Below, piece after piece: positions 8,950 to 18,464 of a DNA stretch of 64,000 nt. The notes under the pieces were generated by a model. That model saw only the letters and a program-made list of their open reading frames with translations. It was not told where the DNA came from and searched no databases. The stretch is taken from the NCBI GenBank assembly GCA_963801255.1, contig CAWDEC010000008.1, positions 124,001 through 188,000 of the forward strand. Direction: 5' to 3'. The DNA is from JAICXG01 sp963801255 (lineage in GTDB: Bacteria; Verrucomicrobiota; Verrucomicrobiia; Chthoniobacterales; UBA10450). The position numbers were made by a program, and so were the translations under genes. Positions within the stretch are counted from its first letter, which is position 1; each line of letters starts with the position of its first letter.

Positions 8950-10368
8950 ATGCCGAAGTTTTTCATCAAGACCTATGGTTGTCAGATGAACGAGCGCGAC
9001 TCGGAACAGGTCGCGCGCTCGCTCATCGACCGCGGCTACGAGGTAGCGCCTAGCGAATCGGAGGCGGATGTGGTGCTGCTCAACACCTGCAGTGTGCGCG
9101 ATATGGCGGAGCAGAAGGCGTTAGGCAAAATGGGAATGCTGGGGCGGACGGCACACGAGCGACCGGAAGTCGTTTTTGGTTTTCTCGGCTGTATGGCGCA
9201 GGCCCGCGGAGCGGAATTGCTGAAACTCGTGCCGCACCTCGACCTAGTCGTCGGGACACAAAAATTTCATCGCGTGGCTGAGTACGTCGATCAGCTGGTC
9301 ACGAAAAAACGACATCGGGACATGGACGATCCGCGCTTTTCCATTGTCGACACCGCGGATGAGGAAGGCTCGCAGGAGACCATTCGCGAACATCATCTGC
9401 GACCGCGGCAAGCAACGGCGTTCGTTTCAATCATGCAGGGATGCAACATGCATTGCACCTTTTGCATCGTGCCCCGGACGCGTGGCGGAGAGCGTAGCCG
9501 CACAATCACGGAGATCGTTAGGGAAGTGCGCGAGCTGGTCGCCCTGGGCGTAAAAGAGGTCACGCTCCTCGGGCAGATCGTGAATCTTTATGGCCGGCAT
9601 GAATTTCCGAAGCGGGACGGAAAGAGCCCATTTGTCCAACTACTCGAAGCAGTGCACGAGGTCGAGGGGCTCGTCAGGCTGCGTTTCACCTCGCCGCATC
9701 CGATCGGTTTTCGCGACGATTTAATCGGCGCTTTTCGCGAACTGCCAAAGCTTTGCGAGCACGTTCATCTTCCCATGCAGTCGGGCTCCGATCGGATTCT
9801 GAAGGCAATGCATCGGGCCTACACGGCTGAAAGTTATCTTCGCCTGGTTGAGCAGTTGCGCACTGCTCGACCGAACATCGCCGTAACGACTGATATCATC
9901 GTCGGGTTTCCGGGTGAAACGGACGACGATTACGCGCGGACGCGCGCCTTGGTGGAGCGCGTGCAGTTCGATAACGCATTTGTCTTTCGCTACTCAGCGC
10001 GCCGGGAAACGCCCGCCGCAGAAATGAGCCAACAGGTTGACGAGAAAGTGAAGGAAGCGCGCAACCACGACTTGCTCACAGTGGTAGACGCCTCGGCAAA
10101 ACGCGCGGGCGAGCGATTAGTCGGGCAAGGTGTGGAGATTCTTTGCGAAGGCCGAAGCAAAACGAACGCGGCACGGCTCAGCGGGCGAACGCGCGGCAAT
10201 AAGATCGTAGTGTTCGAAGGCGATGAGTCGGACGTGGGACAACTGGTGAATTTGGAAATTGTGCACTCAACCGGCTTCAGTTTGACCGGCATGAAGGGAA
10301 GCGCGGCCGACAGTTGTCAATTTGCGGCGATAGGAGAACTTCAGCCGCCCATCGCGGCGAACTCATGA
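8950..10368 (+). CDS. miaB: tRNA-2-methylthio-N6-dimethylallyladenosine synthase MiaB
   Basis: Radical-SAM methylthiotransferase that converts i6A37 to ms2i6A37 in tRNAs reading UNN codons. 472 residues, almost exactly the E. coli length. N-terminal cluster cysteines are C11 (YGCQMN), C47 (NTCSVRD) and C81 (LGCMAQ). The radical-SAM triad is C165, C169 and C172 in GCNMHCTFCIVPRTRGG. A TRAM domain closes the protein (GVEILCEGRSK onwards). ATG at 8950 is preferred to the TTG at 8938 because MPKFFIKTYGCQMN is the usual beginning. The stop overlaps the next start as ATGA. Confidence 0.96.
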   Translation: MPKFFIKTYGCQMNERDSEQVARSLIDRGYEVAPSESEADVVLLNTCSVRDMAEQKALGKMGMLGRTAHERPEVVFGFLGCMAQARGAELLKLVPHLDLVVGTQKFHRVAEYVDQLVTKKRHRDMDDPRFSIVDTADEEGSQETIREHHLRPRQATAFVSIMQGCNMHCTFCIVPRTRGGERSRTITEIVREVRELVALGVKEVTLLGQIVNLYGRHEFPKRDGKSPFVQLLEAVHEVEGLVRLRFTSPHPIGFRDDLIGAFRELPKLCEHVHLPMQSGSDRILKAMHRAYTAESYLRLVEQLRTARPNIAVTTDIIVGFPGETDDDYARTRALVERVQFDNAFVFRYSARRETPAAEMSQQVDEKVKEARNHDLLTVVDASAKRAGERLVGQGVEILCEGRSKTNAARLSGRTRGNKIVVFEGDESDVGQLVNLEIVHSTGFSLTGMKGSAADSCQFAAIGELQPPIAANS

Positions 10369-10910
10369 TTTACGATTTTTCCTTGCACACCGTCGGTTTG
10401 ATCGCCGGAGCGATCCTGCTGCTGCTCAGCTCGCTCGCGTTTTTCTCTCCGGTGCAAAATGTTCTTCCAAATTTTCCGCGATCGAAGGTTTCGGGCATAG
10501 TGCTCCTTGCGATTGATCTCATCTGGAGCTTCTGGCTCCTGGCCACGATGGAGATGGGCGAGTTTTCCAATTTCCGGCGGCCGCTGCTCATCGTGTTGCC
10601 AATTGGGTTTATTCTTGTCTTGCAGTTTGTGAGTGAATTTCTCGCCGTGCGCGCGCTCGGTATTCTTTGTCTGCTCGCGGCAGAGCCGATGCTGGATGCG
10701 GCATTTCTAAAACCTGAAGCGAGCCGTCTGCTGGTCACCCTTTTGGCGTATCTGCTCATCGTTGCCGGACTGATTTGGGTAACGATGCCATACCTGTTGC
10801 GCGACCAGATCAATTGGAGCACGCGAGATTCCGCGCGTTGGCGAGTGATCTCCGGGCTGGGCTTTGCCTTTGGAACGGCGATTCTGGTCTGCGCTTTTGC
10901 GATCTATTGA
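10365..10910 (+). CDS. Multispanning membrane protein of unknown function
   Basis: 181 residues with about five hydrophobic helices (for instance LIAGAILLLLSSLAFF, GIVLLAIDLIWSFWLLA, LLIVLPIGFILVLQFV and LLVTLLAYLLIVAGLIWV). I recognise no family. Start ATG at 10365 overlaps the miaB stop (ATGA), and its own stop overlaps the TTG start of the glycosyltransferase reading (TTGA), so it is the middle gene of a tightly coupled three-gene run. A role in envelope biogenesis is only a guess from the neighbouring GT9 gene. Confidence 0.75.
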   Translation: MIYDFSLHTVGLIAGAILLLLSSLAFFSPVQNVLPNFPRSKVSGIVLLAIDLIWSFWLLATMEMGEFSNFRRPLLIVLPIGFILVLQFVSEFLAVRALGILCLLAAEPMLDAAFLKPEASRLLVTLLAYLLIVAGLIWVTMPYLLRDQINWSTRDSARWRVISGLGFAFGTAILVCAFAIY

Positions 10911-11816
10911 GGCGGATTCTCGTCATCCGCGGCGGGGCAATCGGCGATTTCATACTCACGCTGCCGGCGATTCGCCTGCTGCGCGAAGCCTTCCCCGACA
11001 GCGCATCTCGAGATCCTGGGTTATCCGCATATCGTTAGGCTGGCGGTGCTGAGCGGCTATGCCAATGCAATGCGTTCGATCGAGTACGGGCCGCTCGCCA
11101 GCTTCTTCGTGACCGATGGAGAACTGGCTCCAGAGTTAATCGAGTATTTCGCCGGCTTTCAGCAAGTGGTGAGTTACCTCTTCGATCCGGATGAAATTTT
11201 CGCGCACAATCTGCAACGGGCCGGTGTGCAAAATCTGATCGCGGTCTCGCCCAAAATAACGAACGACGAACACGCGGTGCAGCAGTTAGCCCGGCCGCTG
11301 GAACAGCTCGGACTTCGTCCCGATGATCGCGCGCCGCGAATTTTGCCCAACGAGCCAAGAAAGGTCGATCACAACTTGATTGCAATTCATCCCGGGAGCG
11401 GAAGCGAACGGAAAAACTGGCCTTTGGAAAGATTCATGGCGTTAGCGACGTTGCTATTGGAGCGCCCGCAGACGCGCCTCCTGCTCATCGGAGGCGAAGC
11501 CGACGAGAGTAGTTTTGAGGCGTTGCAGAGAAACCTGCCTAACGATCGAATCGAACTGGCCCGAAATCTGCCCTTGGCCGACCTGGCGAGACGCCTCCGC
11601 GACTGTGCCTGGTTTTTAGGACACGATAGCGGGATTTCGCATCTTGCGGCAGCGGTCGGCACGCCATCGGTTTTGCTTTTCGGCCCGACTGATCCGGCGA
11701 TTTGGGCCCCGCAAAATCCACAGGTGCGAATCGTGAGGGCGCCGTGCCTGACGATGTTGGGAATCGAGCAATCGGCCGTAATGGCGGCAGCCAGGGAATT
11801 GAGCGCGATGTATTAG
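10907..11816 (+). pseudogene. Glycosyltransferase family 9 (heptosyltransferase-like), frameshifted
   Basis: The N-terminal part reads RRILVIRGGAIGDFILTLP, the opening of ADP-heptose:LPS heptosyltransferase-like GT9 proteins, and runs in frame from a TTG at 10907. At about 11001-11003 one extra base shifts the frame: the continuation HLEILGYPHIVRLAVLSGYA is in the next frame and joins the long downstream reading frame containing IAIHPGSGSERKNWP and GHDSGISHLAAAVGTPSV, the GT9 nucleotide-sugar site. Removing one base restores about 302 residues. The original frame stops at the TAG inside the window motif at 11032. It could be a true mutation or a sequencing/assembly error. Confidence 0.8.
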
Positions 11817-11857
11817 CTGCGACTGGCGGCGCGTGCGAGGAAGGAAGGCAGCCTTGC

Positions 11858-12955
11858 TTAGGAGCTGATGCGCATCGGCATCAGAACGTAGAGGAAGGGG
11901 CTTTGGATCTTGATTACGCCTGGACTCATCTCGTCGATTAGATCGAGAAAAATTTCGTCCTCGGTCAGGTTGCGCAGCGGCGCCATCAAAAATTCCGGAT
12001 TGAAGGCGATGGAAAATTCGCGCCCCTTGTAAGCCACGGGCAACGATTCCTTTGCTTCGCCGACCTCCGGTGTGTTGGCGGTGATGTCGATGTTGTTCTT
12101 GGAAAAGTTCAGTTTAATCGAATTCGATTTGTCACTGGCGAGCAACGAGACGCGCTTGAGGGAGTTGAGCAATGTTTCGCGCTCCAGCGTGACGCGCTCC
12201 TTCGATTCGGACGGAATAACCTGCTTGTAGTTTGGGTAATTGCCTTCGATTAACTTCGAAACGAGCAGCGTGTTGTTGAGATCAAATGCGATCTGGCCGC
12301 TGCTCACACTCACCCGAACGTCGCCCTCGTCGCCGAGCAATCGCTGCAATTCCGTGACTGCCTTTGTCGGCACAATAATATCGGCTTCGTGGCTACGCGG
12401 AAATTCGAGATCGATATCGACCATCGCGAGTCGACGGCCGTCGGTCGCGACAAGGGTGAGCTTATTGTCTTTAAAGCTGAAAAGAACACCGTTGAGCACG
12501 TAACGCGTTTCGTCAGTCGAGATGGCGTAGGAAGTTTTGCGCAAGCTGTCGCGCAAATCTTTCTGCCGAATCGTGACCACCTTGGAGTCATCGAACTTTG
12601 GCAGCGGCGGAAATTCTTCCTCAGGCAAGCCGAGGATTTTGAAAAAGCTCTGACCACTGCGAATGGAGGCAGCATTTTTGCCGTCGATGTCGAAGGAAAT
12701 TTCGCTCGAAGGCAACTCGCGGATAATGTTGAAAAGCCGTCGCGCCGGCAGGGTGGTGGCGCCTTCTTTTTCCACCTGCGCTTCGAAACCGCCGCGCACG
12801 CCGACGTCAAGATCGGTTGTCGTTAGGCGAACTTCACTCCCATTGCTTTGCAACAGAACGTTGGAAAGAATCGGCAGGGTGGTGCGGGTGCTGACGACGT
12901 TCTGAACCTGTTGCAGACATTCGAGAAGCTTCTCTTTCGTGACGCTAAATTTCAT
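11858..12955 (-). CDS. dnaN: DNA polymerase III beta subunit (sliding clamp)
   Basis: 365 residues, the expected clamp length, with the opening MKFSVTKEKLLECLQQVQNV, the segment RRLFNIIRELPSSEISFDID, VATDGRRLAMVDI in domain II and the C-terminal YVLMPMRI ending typical of beta clamps. It rings DNA and tethers polymerase III and repair enzymes. It lies directly downstream of dnaA on the same strand, the common bacterial order. Confidence 0.97.
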   Translation of the reverse strand: MKFSVTKEKLLECLQQVQNVVSTRTTLPILSNVLLQSNGSEVRLTTTDLDVGVRGGFEAQVEKEGATTLPARRLFNIIRELPSSEISFDIDGKNAASIRSGQSFFKILGLPEEEFPPLPKFDDSKVVTIRQKDLRDSLRKTSYAISTDETRYVLNGVLFSFKDNKLTLVATDGRRLAMVDIDLEFPRSHEADIIVPTKAVTELQRLLGDEGDVRVSVSSGQIAFDLNNTLLVSKLIEGNYPNYKQVIPSESKERVTLERETLLNSLKRVSLLASDKSNSIKLNFSKNNIDITANTPEVGEAKESLPVAYKGREFSIAFNPEFLMAPLRNLTEDEIFLDLIDEMSPGVIKIQSPFLYVLMPMRISS

Positions 12956-13028
12956 GTAGGCGGAATGGAGTCGTTAAGATGTAAGGCTTCCGTTTTTATC
13001 CGGCAACCGCAAACTCGGTGAACGTGCC

Positions 13029-14384
13029 TCAGCGTTGTAGCGCGCTGTCGATAAAAGAAATGGTCTGGCGGATTCTATCCTGCTCTTTCATCCGCTTCTT
13101 CACCAGCTTGCAGGCATGCAGGACCGTGCCGTGATCGCGGCCGCCAAAGGCTTCGCCAATTTCGTTGAGCGACGCCTTGGTGAGTTCCCGCGCGAGATAC
13201 ATCGCGACCTGGCGCGGGAAGGCGATGTTGGCGGGCCGTCGCTTGCTCGTCATATCGGCAAGGCGCACGTCGAAGTGCTCCGCAACTCGCCGCTGAATTT
13301 GATCGATCGTGACCGTGCGCCGCGCTTCTTCCTGCAAAATGTCCTTGAGCAAATGCTCGACCACTTCATGCGTCAGTTCCTTGCCACTAAGGGAAGCGAA
13401 CGATGCGACGCGCATAAGCGCGCCCTCCAGACGCCTAACGTTCGTCTTAATGCGATCGGCGAGGAACTCGAAAATCTCGTCGCGCAACTTAATATGGAGG
13501 GTGCGCGCCTTCTTGCGCAGGATAGCGAGGCGCGTCTCGACGTCGGGCGGCTGCAACTCGGCAGTGAGTCCCCATTCGAAGCGCGAGACAAGTCGATGCT
13601 CGAGATTGGAAATTTCCGAGGCGGGGCGATCACTCGAAAGAACGATTTGTTTATGTCCGTCGAAGAGGGTGTTGAAGGTATGAAAAAATTCTTCCTGCGA
13701 ACGCTCCTTGCCTCCGAGGAAATGAATATCGTCGATCAGGAGCAAATCGGCCTGGCGATAACGCTTGCGGAATTTGACCAGATTGTTGTGCTGAATGGCA
13801 TCGATGAATTCATTGATAAACAATTCGCTCGAGAGGTACATCACGCGAGTGCTCTTGCTTCGCATGGCGATGTACTGACCGATCGCCTGCATGAGGTGTG
13901 TCTTGCCCAGACCAACGCCACCATAAATGAAGAGCGGGTTGTAAGTCTTGGCCGGCGATTGCGCCACGGCGAGGCTGGCGGCGTGCGCAATTTGATTGTT
14001 AGGTCCGACGACAAACGACTCGAAAGTATTGCGCGGATTTAAGCCCGGAGTATTGGTCGCGCGACTTGCAGCGGTTTGCGATTTTGAAGACGCGCTCGGC
14101 AATGGGTCGACCGCTGCTCCGCCGTCATAACTTTCTACCGCGCAAACAAACTTCACGGCACGTGGTCCGCCCACCGTATCGGAAATCGCAGCCTGCAAAG
14201 CAGGCATGTGATTACTCTCGATCCAGAACTGATAGATGTTGTTCGGGACGAGGAGAGTGATCTCGTCGTCTGTTGCCGCGGTTAGCCTTACAGCGGAAAA
14301 CCAGCGCTTAAAAGTATCCGCACTGACTTGTGGTTTTAGAGCAGCAGAAACTTTCGTCCAAAGTTGGGCACACTTCTCGTCCAT
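13029..14384 (-). CDS. dnaA: Chromosomal replication initiator protein DnaA
   Basis: 451 residues from the ATG at 14384 (MDEKCAQLWTKVSAAL). Domain I is at the N-terminus, a low-complexity linker follows, then the AAA+ core with Walker A in FIYGGVGLGKTHLM and Walker B in LLLIDDIHFLGG, and domain IV with the DnaA-box reading motif GGRDHGTVLHACKLVKK. It opens the origin and often represses its own promoter. The frame runs on upstream to 14600, but those residues are basic, low-complexity and not DnaA-like. Confidence 0.97.
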   Translation of the reverse strand: MDEKCAQLWTKVSAALKPQVSADTFKRWFSAVRLTAATDDEITLLVPNNIYQFWIESNHMPALQAAISDTVGGPRAVKFVCAVESYDGGAAVDPLPSASSKSQTAASRATNTPGLNPRNTFESFVVGPNNQIAHAASLAVAQSPAKTYNPLFIYGGVGLGKTHLMQAIGQYIAMRSKSTRVMYLSSELFINEFIDAIQHNNLVKFRKRYRQADLLLIDDIHFLGGKERSQEEFFHTFNTLFDGHKQIVLSSDRPASEISNLEHRLVSRFEWGLTAELQPPDVETRLAILRKKARTLHIKLRDEIFEFLADRIKTNVRRLEGALMRVASFASLSGKELTHEVVEHLLKDILQEEARRTVTIDQIQRRVAEHFDVRLADMTSKRRPANIAFPRQVAMYLARELTKASLNEIGEAFGGRDHGTVLHACKLVKKRMKEQDRIRQTISFIDSALQR

Positions 14385-14960
14385 GGCGAACTTGTTAACA
14401 GCGTTAAATAACGCCCGCCGCGAGGCGAAAAGCTGAAAAAGTGAAAGCGAACCGGCGCGGCGCCACGAAACGCGGCGCGAAAAAATCGGGCCCGAAAGGG
14501 GTAGCGACCCGGTGCAAGAGCCCTCGCCACGAGGGAGAACCGGCTTGGGAGGCGCTAACAGGCGAAAATATTTTTTTGAGAGAAACGGCGGAAGTGTCAA
14601 TCCAAAAGCAACTCTGTTTTTTCTTCATACGATTGACCTCAATACCGCCACTGACCTTGTTCACATCTTGTTCACACCCGGTCTTTCTCGCTCCCGGCCT
14701 GCGGCGTCAGATTAGAAATCGCGGCCTCACGGCTCAAGAAAAAACCGGAACTTTATTTTACTTTTGCGCACAGAAAATTCTTGACGGAGACGACACTCTG
14801 GCAGGTTCGATTTTTGCAAGCAAAGCGATTTTCAGAACGTGAAAAAATCGTTAGGCGAACAGAGGGAGCGAGAATTTTTCACGATGTCGTGGTGCCGCTG
14901 AGAGACTCGAAAATGTTCGCCAAGCCGCTGTTTTGCCCGAAAGTCGGAACGTCACGCAGG
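14385..14960. other. Region upstream of dnaA: candidate oriC/dnaA regulatory region
   Basis: About 575 bases without a convincing gene between divergent dnaA and a lipoprotein gene. Two directly repeated TTGTTCACA sequences at 14657-14665 and 14668-14676 are spaced 11 bases (one helical turn); each differs from the E. coli DnaA box TTATCCACA at two positions. AT-rich tracts occur at about 14568-14580 and 14610-14630. One copy of the window motif is at 14848. This could be the origin, or only DnaA-controlled promoter DNA; two boxes are few for an origin, so I hold this loosely. Confidence 0.4.
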
Positions 14961-15374
14961 ATGAAAAGGGTGGGGGAACGGAATGATCTACGAATATGGG
15001 CAATCGCTAGCCTAACGATCTGTTTGGTTCTGGCGCTGAACGGCTGTCTGCCACCTCCGGCGTCGCCCACGGTGACGCATATCGTGCTCCTTTGGTTGAA
15101 ACACCCCAAGCGTAACTCCGATCGCGCGCAACTGGTGCACGCTGCGCAGTCACTCCGCATGATTCCGGGTGTTCTGCGGGTTGATGCTGGGAAATCAATT
15201 CCCCAGCTTGGGCCATCTCAACGGAAGGATTTCGATCTCGGGGTGGTAATCACCTTTCGCGATCGCGCGGCGTTGCAGCGTTATGAAAAGGATCCTCGTC
15301 ACCTGGAAGCGATGCGGCGCTATCTCGGTCCGCTCGTCAGGCATTACGAGGTTTATAATCTGGACGGTCGTTAG
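14961..15374 (+). CDS. Putative lipoprotein with stress-responsive A/B barrel (Dabb) domain
   Basis: 137 residues from ATG 14961. A hydrophobic stretch ending in ALNGC suggests a lipoprotein signal. The rest, from VTHIVLLWLKHP through VITFRDRAALQRYEKDP to ALQRY..HLEAMRRY, matches the small dimeric Dabb fold (DUF-type stress-responsive barrel), whose function is usually unknown. The start is uncertain: an ATG at 14913 or the frame from 14781 would add residues without a signal-like character. The stop is CGT-TAG inside a TCGTTAGGC motif, eight bases before the next gene. Confidence 0.7.
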   Translation: MKRVGERNDLRIWAIASLTICLVLALNGCLPPPASPTVTHIVLLWLKHPKRNSDRAQLVHAAQSLRMIPGVLRVDAGKSIPQLGPSQRKDFDLGVVITFRDRAALQRYEKDPRHLEAMRRYLGPLVRHYEVYNLDGR

Positions 15375-15381
15375 GCAAAAT

Positions 15382-15897
15382 ATGCGTTTCTCGTCGGCGC
15401 TCACGGTCGCCTTCTTTCTTGCACTTGCCTCCTTGTCGGCAGATGAAATTCCACCGCCCTTCGGTTTTCGTTGGAATGACTCCGCCAACCGGGTCGAGAA
15501 GGTGTTAAAGGGCGCCAAGGCAAAGATCCTCTCGCGTGACCAGGTCAATGGGCTTGAGGCTTGGACAGTCGAAGGATTGATCCATCCGGGCTTGAAGCGC
15601 ACACTTTTCAGCTTCAAAGCCGGACTGCTCCGTCAGGTGGAACTACAATATGAATATCCGGATTGGACGCTCGAACATTACAACAGTCGGATGGGCGAAG
15701 TGCGTCGCTATTTCGATTCCAAATACGGCACCGGGCGCCTCATTTCGCGATCGCGCGATAACGATAGCGACGTTATCCAGACGCTCGTCGGCTATCAGTG
15801 GGTGGTAGGGAAATCCGCGCTCGAGTTATTCTATTTCTCGGCGCAAAAAGAGCCCAATGTTTATCGGAACATCACGGTCACCTACAAAGCGATTTGA
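15382..15897 (+). CDS. Secreted protein of unknown function
   Basis: 171 residues starting MRFSSALTVAFFLALASLSA, a plausible Sec signal peptide cleaved before DEIPPPFGF. The mature part (FRWNDSANRVEKVL, FSFKAGLLRQVELQYEYPDW) resembles small periplasmic proteins seen beside other envelope genes, but I cannot assign a family. It follows the Dabb lipoprotein gene by seven bases and is probably cotranscribed with it. Confidence 0.7.
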   Translation: MRFSSALTVAFFLALASLSADEIPPPFGFRWNDSANRVEKVLKGAKAKILSRDQVNGLEAWTVEGLIHPGLKRTLFSFKAGLLRQVELQYEYPDWTLEHYNSRMGEVRRYFDSKYGTGRLISRSRDNDSDVIQTLVGYQWVVGKSALELFYFSAQKEPNVYRNITVTYKAI

Positions 15898-15944
15898 TCC
15901 TGCCCGGAATCGCTCTTTGAAAGCTTGCGTCAAGCGCCAGCCAA

Positions 15945-17351
15945 TTAACCGGGGATCTCCTTGAGCATCTGCTTATTCGTCGGGAATTTTTTTGCGAACA
16001 TCAGCAAACGCTGAAGCGCTTCGTCTGGTTTGTGCCCGGCGAGACCGCGGCGGATCAGGTTCACTTTTTCCAATTCCCAAGGTTCGAGGAGCAACTCCTC
16101 CCGGCGCGTGCCGGAGAGGAAAATGTCTACCGCGGGATAAATGCGCAGGTCGCTGATCTTGCGATCGAGCACCAACTCCATGTTGCCCGTGCCCTTGAAC
16201 TCCTGGAAAATTAGCTCGTCCATGCGGCTGCCCGTCTCGATGAGCGCCGTTGCGACGATTGTTAGGCTGCCAGCCTCTTCCGTATTGCGCGCCGCGGCGA
16301 AAATCTTTCTCGGCTGTTCCATGGCGCGTGCGTCGATACCGCCGCTCATGGTGCGGCCGCCGCCGCCGAGGGCATTATTGAAGGCGCGGGCGGTGCGCGT
16401 GATTGAATCGAGCAGGATGAAAACGTGCTTTCCAGCTTCAACCAACCGCTTGGCGCGCTCGATGGCAAGTTGCGCGATACGCGTGTGGCTCTTGATGTCG
16501 CTGTCGTTTGAACTCGCCATAATCTCGGCGGTCGGGCACGACCGGCGGAAATCGGTTACCTCCTCCGGACGTTCGTCGACGAGGAGGATGATGAGTTTCA
16601 TCTCGGGATGATTCTTCGTCACGGCATCGGCAATGTGATGAAGCAATGTTGTCTTACCGGTGCGCGGCGGTGCGACAATCAGACCACGCTGGCCTTTGCC
16701 TAGAGGCGTCATCAAATCCATGATGCGCGTCGTGTAACGATCAGGCACCGTTTCCAGATTGATGCGCTGGTTCGGGTTAATCGTCGTCAGTTCTTCAAAA
16801 GGCCGAAGATCCTGATACTTCGTTGGTTCTTCATCGTTGATCTTGAGCAGGCGGATGAGTTGTGGGCCGCGATTTCCGCGACGGGTTTCCCCATAAACCC
16901 ACATGCCGTCGCGCAACTGAAAGCGCCTAACGATCTCCGGGGTAACAAAAATATCGTGCGGCGTCTGGACAAAATTACGCTTGGCATCGCGCAGAAAACC
17001 AAAGCCTTTTCCAGAAATCTCGATAATCCCTTCGCCATACTCCGGTTCGCGCGGAGGTTGCTCGCCGTTTTGATGAACGTTGGAGGATTGGTCGCCCGAT
17101 CTCTCGGAGGTTTTGCCGTTCTCCTCCGTTGCCTCGACAAACTCGACCCCCTCTTCCCGCCGGCGTTCCCCTTCCCACGAAGGATCCTTCTCCAGCGCTT
17201 CCGTCCCTACGGGGCGAACCGGTTTTTCGTTTTCACCTTCATTCGCCAAGCGGGAATCACGTCGGCGTCCGGACCGTCGCCGAGAGGATCGCCTCCGGCG
17301 AAAAGGCGCGTTCGGGGCCTGCAGAGGCTGGTTTTCCATTTCTTCGCTCAT
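15945..17351 (-). CDS. rho: Transcription termination factor Rho
   Basis: 468 residues. The N-terminus has a disordered, arginine-rich insert (RRRRSSRRRSGRRRDS) as in many GC-rich bacteria. The cold-shock-like RNA-binding domain reads GIIEISGKGFGFLRD and the hexameric ATPase has Walker A in VAPPRTGKTTLLHHIADA and ILLVDERPEEVTDFRRS, with the Q/R-loop region near SGGIDARAMEQPRKIF. It releases RNA polymerase at unstructured C-rich transcripts. Its presence, with few clear intrinsic terminators in the window, suggests that Rho handles much termination here. Confidence 0.97.
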   Translation of the reverse strand: MSEEMENQPLQAPNAPFRRRRSSRRRSGRRRDSRLANEGENEKPVRPVGTEALEKDPSWEGERRREEGVEFVEATEENGKTSERSGDQSSNVHQNGEQPPREPEYGEGIIEISGKGFGFLRDAKRNFVQTPHDIFVTPEIVRRFQLRDGMWVYGETRRGNRGPQLIRLLKINDEEPTKYQDLRPFEELTTINPNQRINLETVPDRYTTRIMDLMTPLGKGQRGLIVAPPRTGKTTLLHHIADAVTKNHPEMKLIILLVDERPEEVTDFRRSCPTAEIMASSNDSDIKSHTRIAQLAIERAKRLVEAGKHVFILLDSITRTARAFNNALGGGGRTMSGGIDARAMEQPRKIFAAARNTEEAGSLTIVATALIETGSRMDELIFQEFKGTGNMELVLDRKISDLRIYPAVDIFLSGTRREELLLEPWELEKVNLIRRGLAGHKPDEALQRLLMFAKKFPTNKQMLKEIPG

Positions 17352-17404
17352 AGTTGAAATCGCTCAGGAGCCGATCTGACAGATGATGTCGGCTCGCAAT
17401 TAAA

Positions 17405-18160
17405 TCAGGCTGGCAGTTTCGCCAGCAGCTCCTCGGAAATATCTAAATTGGAATAGACGTTTTGAACGTCGCTGTCGTCTTCAAGGCTGTCGCAGAGGCG
17501 CAGGACCTGGAGCGCAGCCGCCTCGTTGGCGACATGAACGGTCGTGTCGGGAATGAAAGTAAACTTTTGCCCATCGAGGGTAACGCCCGCCAGTTTGAGC
17601 GCTTCAGCTACGGCGTAGAGCTGATCGTGGGCAGTAAGAATAACATACTGGTCCTCCTCCGTTGTCAACTCGTCCGCTCCGGCTTCGAGCGCCAATTCAA
17701 AAAGACGTTCTTCTCCAATCGCATCTCGCGCCACGGTAATCTGGCCCTTTTTGTGAAACATGTAGGAAACGCTTCCGCTTGAGGCGAGATTGCCCTCGTT
17801 CTTGGAGAAAATGCGACGCATCTCAGCAGCGGTGCGGTTCTTATTGTCGGTCGCGGCTTCGACAATCAAAGCCACGCCGCCGGGCGCGTAGCCTTCGTAG
17901 ACAATCTCTTCGAAATGTTGCGCTTCGACGCCTTCGCCGGTACCGCGCTTGATTGCGCGCTCGATGTTGTCGTTAGGCATGCTCTGCGCGCGCGCGGTCT
18001 CGATCACGCTGCGCAAGCGTGGATTCATGGTTGGATCGCCGCCGCCAATGCGGGCCGCAATGCTGATCTCCTTGGAGAGCTTGCTAAAAATTGTGCCTCG
18101 CTTGACGTCGAGCGCGCCTTTAATGCGCTTGACCTTGGACCACTTGCTATGTCCCGCCAT
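17405..18160 (-). CDS. YebC/PmpR family DNA-binding regulatory or translation protein
   Basis: 251 residues from the ATG at 18160 (MAGHSKWSKVKRIKGALD), the near-invariant opening of this family. AARIGGGDPTMNPRLR, the MPNDNIERAIKRGTGEG segment and EGYAPGGVALIVEAATDNKNRT are standard. Members are described as transcriptional regulators, and more recently as factors easing ribosome stalls at polyproline. The frame continues upstream to 18328 without family residues. The window motif at 17970 encodes part of the MPNDN segment. Confidence 0.95.
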   Translation of the reverse strand: MAGHSKWSKVKRIKGALDVKRGTIFSKLSKEISIAARIGGGDPTMNPRLRSVIETARAQSMPNDNIERAIKRGTGEGVEAQHFEEIVYEGYAPGGVALIVEAATDNKNRTAAEMRRIFSKNEGNLASSGSVSYMFHKKGQITVARDAIGEERLFELALEAGADELTTEEDQYVILTAHDQLYAVAEALKLAGVTLDGQKFTFIPDTTVHVANEAAALQVLRLCDSLEDDSDVQNVYSNLDISEELLAKLPA

Positions 18161-18464
18161 GAAACTTGGGGATTTGGATAAATTGAAAACCCTTGATTGC
18201 TGGACACACCGGTACTCCGTGGGAAGCGGAACCGGGATGCCGCCCTGGAGAAGCCAAGGCGGAAGCAACCAATGCCCATTGAATCGTAAGCGCGGAATGT
18301 TGTCAACCGTTGTCGCACAGTCATGCATCTGATTGCCCCTTTCCTCGCGTCTAAGTTCTTGTGAACTCGATACGCCCGCTTGCGCGCTGCCGCTTCCGGC
18401 GTCTCGTGCCTCTGTCGTGGCTGTATCTCCAACCGGTCTCCCGCAAGACGCAGACGATCCCCAA
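18161..18464. other. Divergent intergenic region (yebC-type gene / ECF sigma gene)
   Basis: About 300 bases between divergently transcribed genes. It must hold promoters for both, but I cannot mark confident -35/-10 pairs. An open frame in the sigma direction runs from 18333, but those residues do not resemble sigma factors. No window motif and no strong hairpin are seen. Confidence 0.4.

Noticed and set aside
13116..14042. Plus-strand frame of 308 residues over dnaA
   Set aside because: It lies wholly within dnaA antisense and has no recognisable motif.
14401..14600. N-terminal extension of DnaA
   Set aside because: The residues are basic and low-complexity, unlike DnaA domain I, which starts at MDEKCAQLW.
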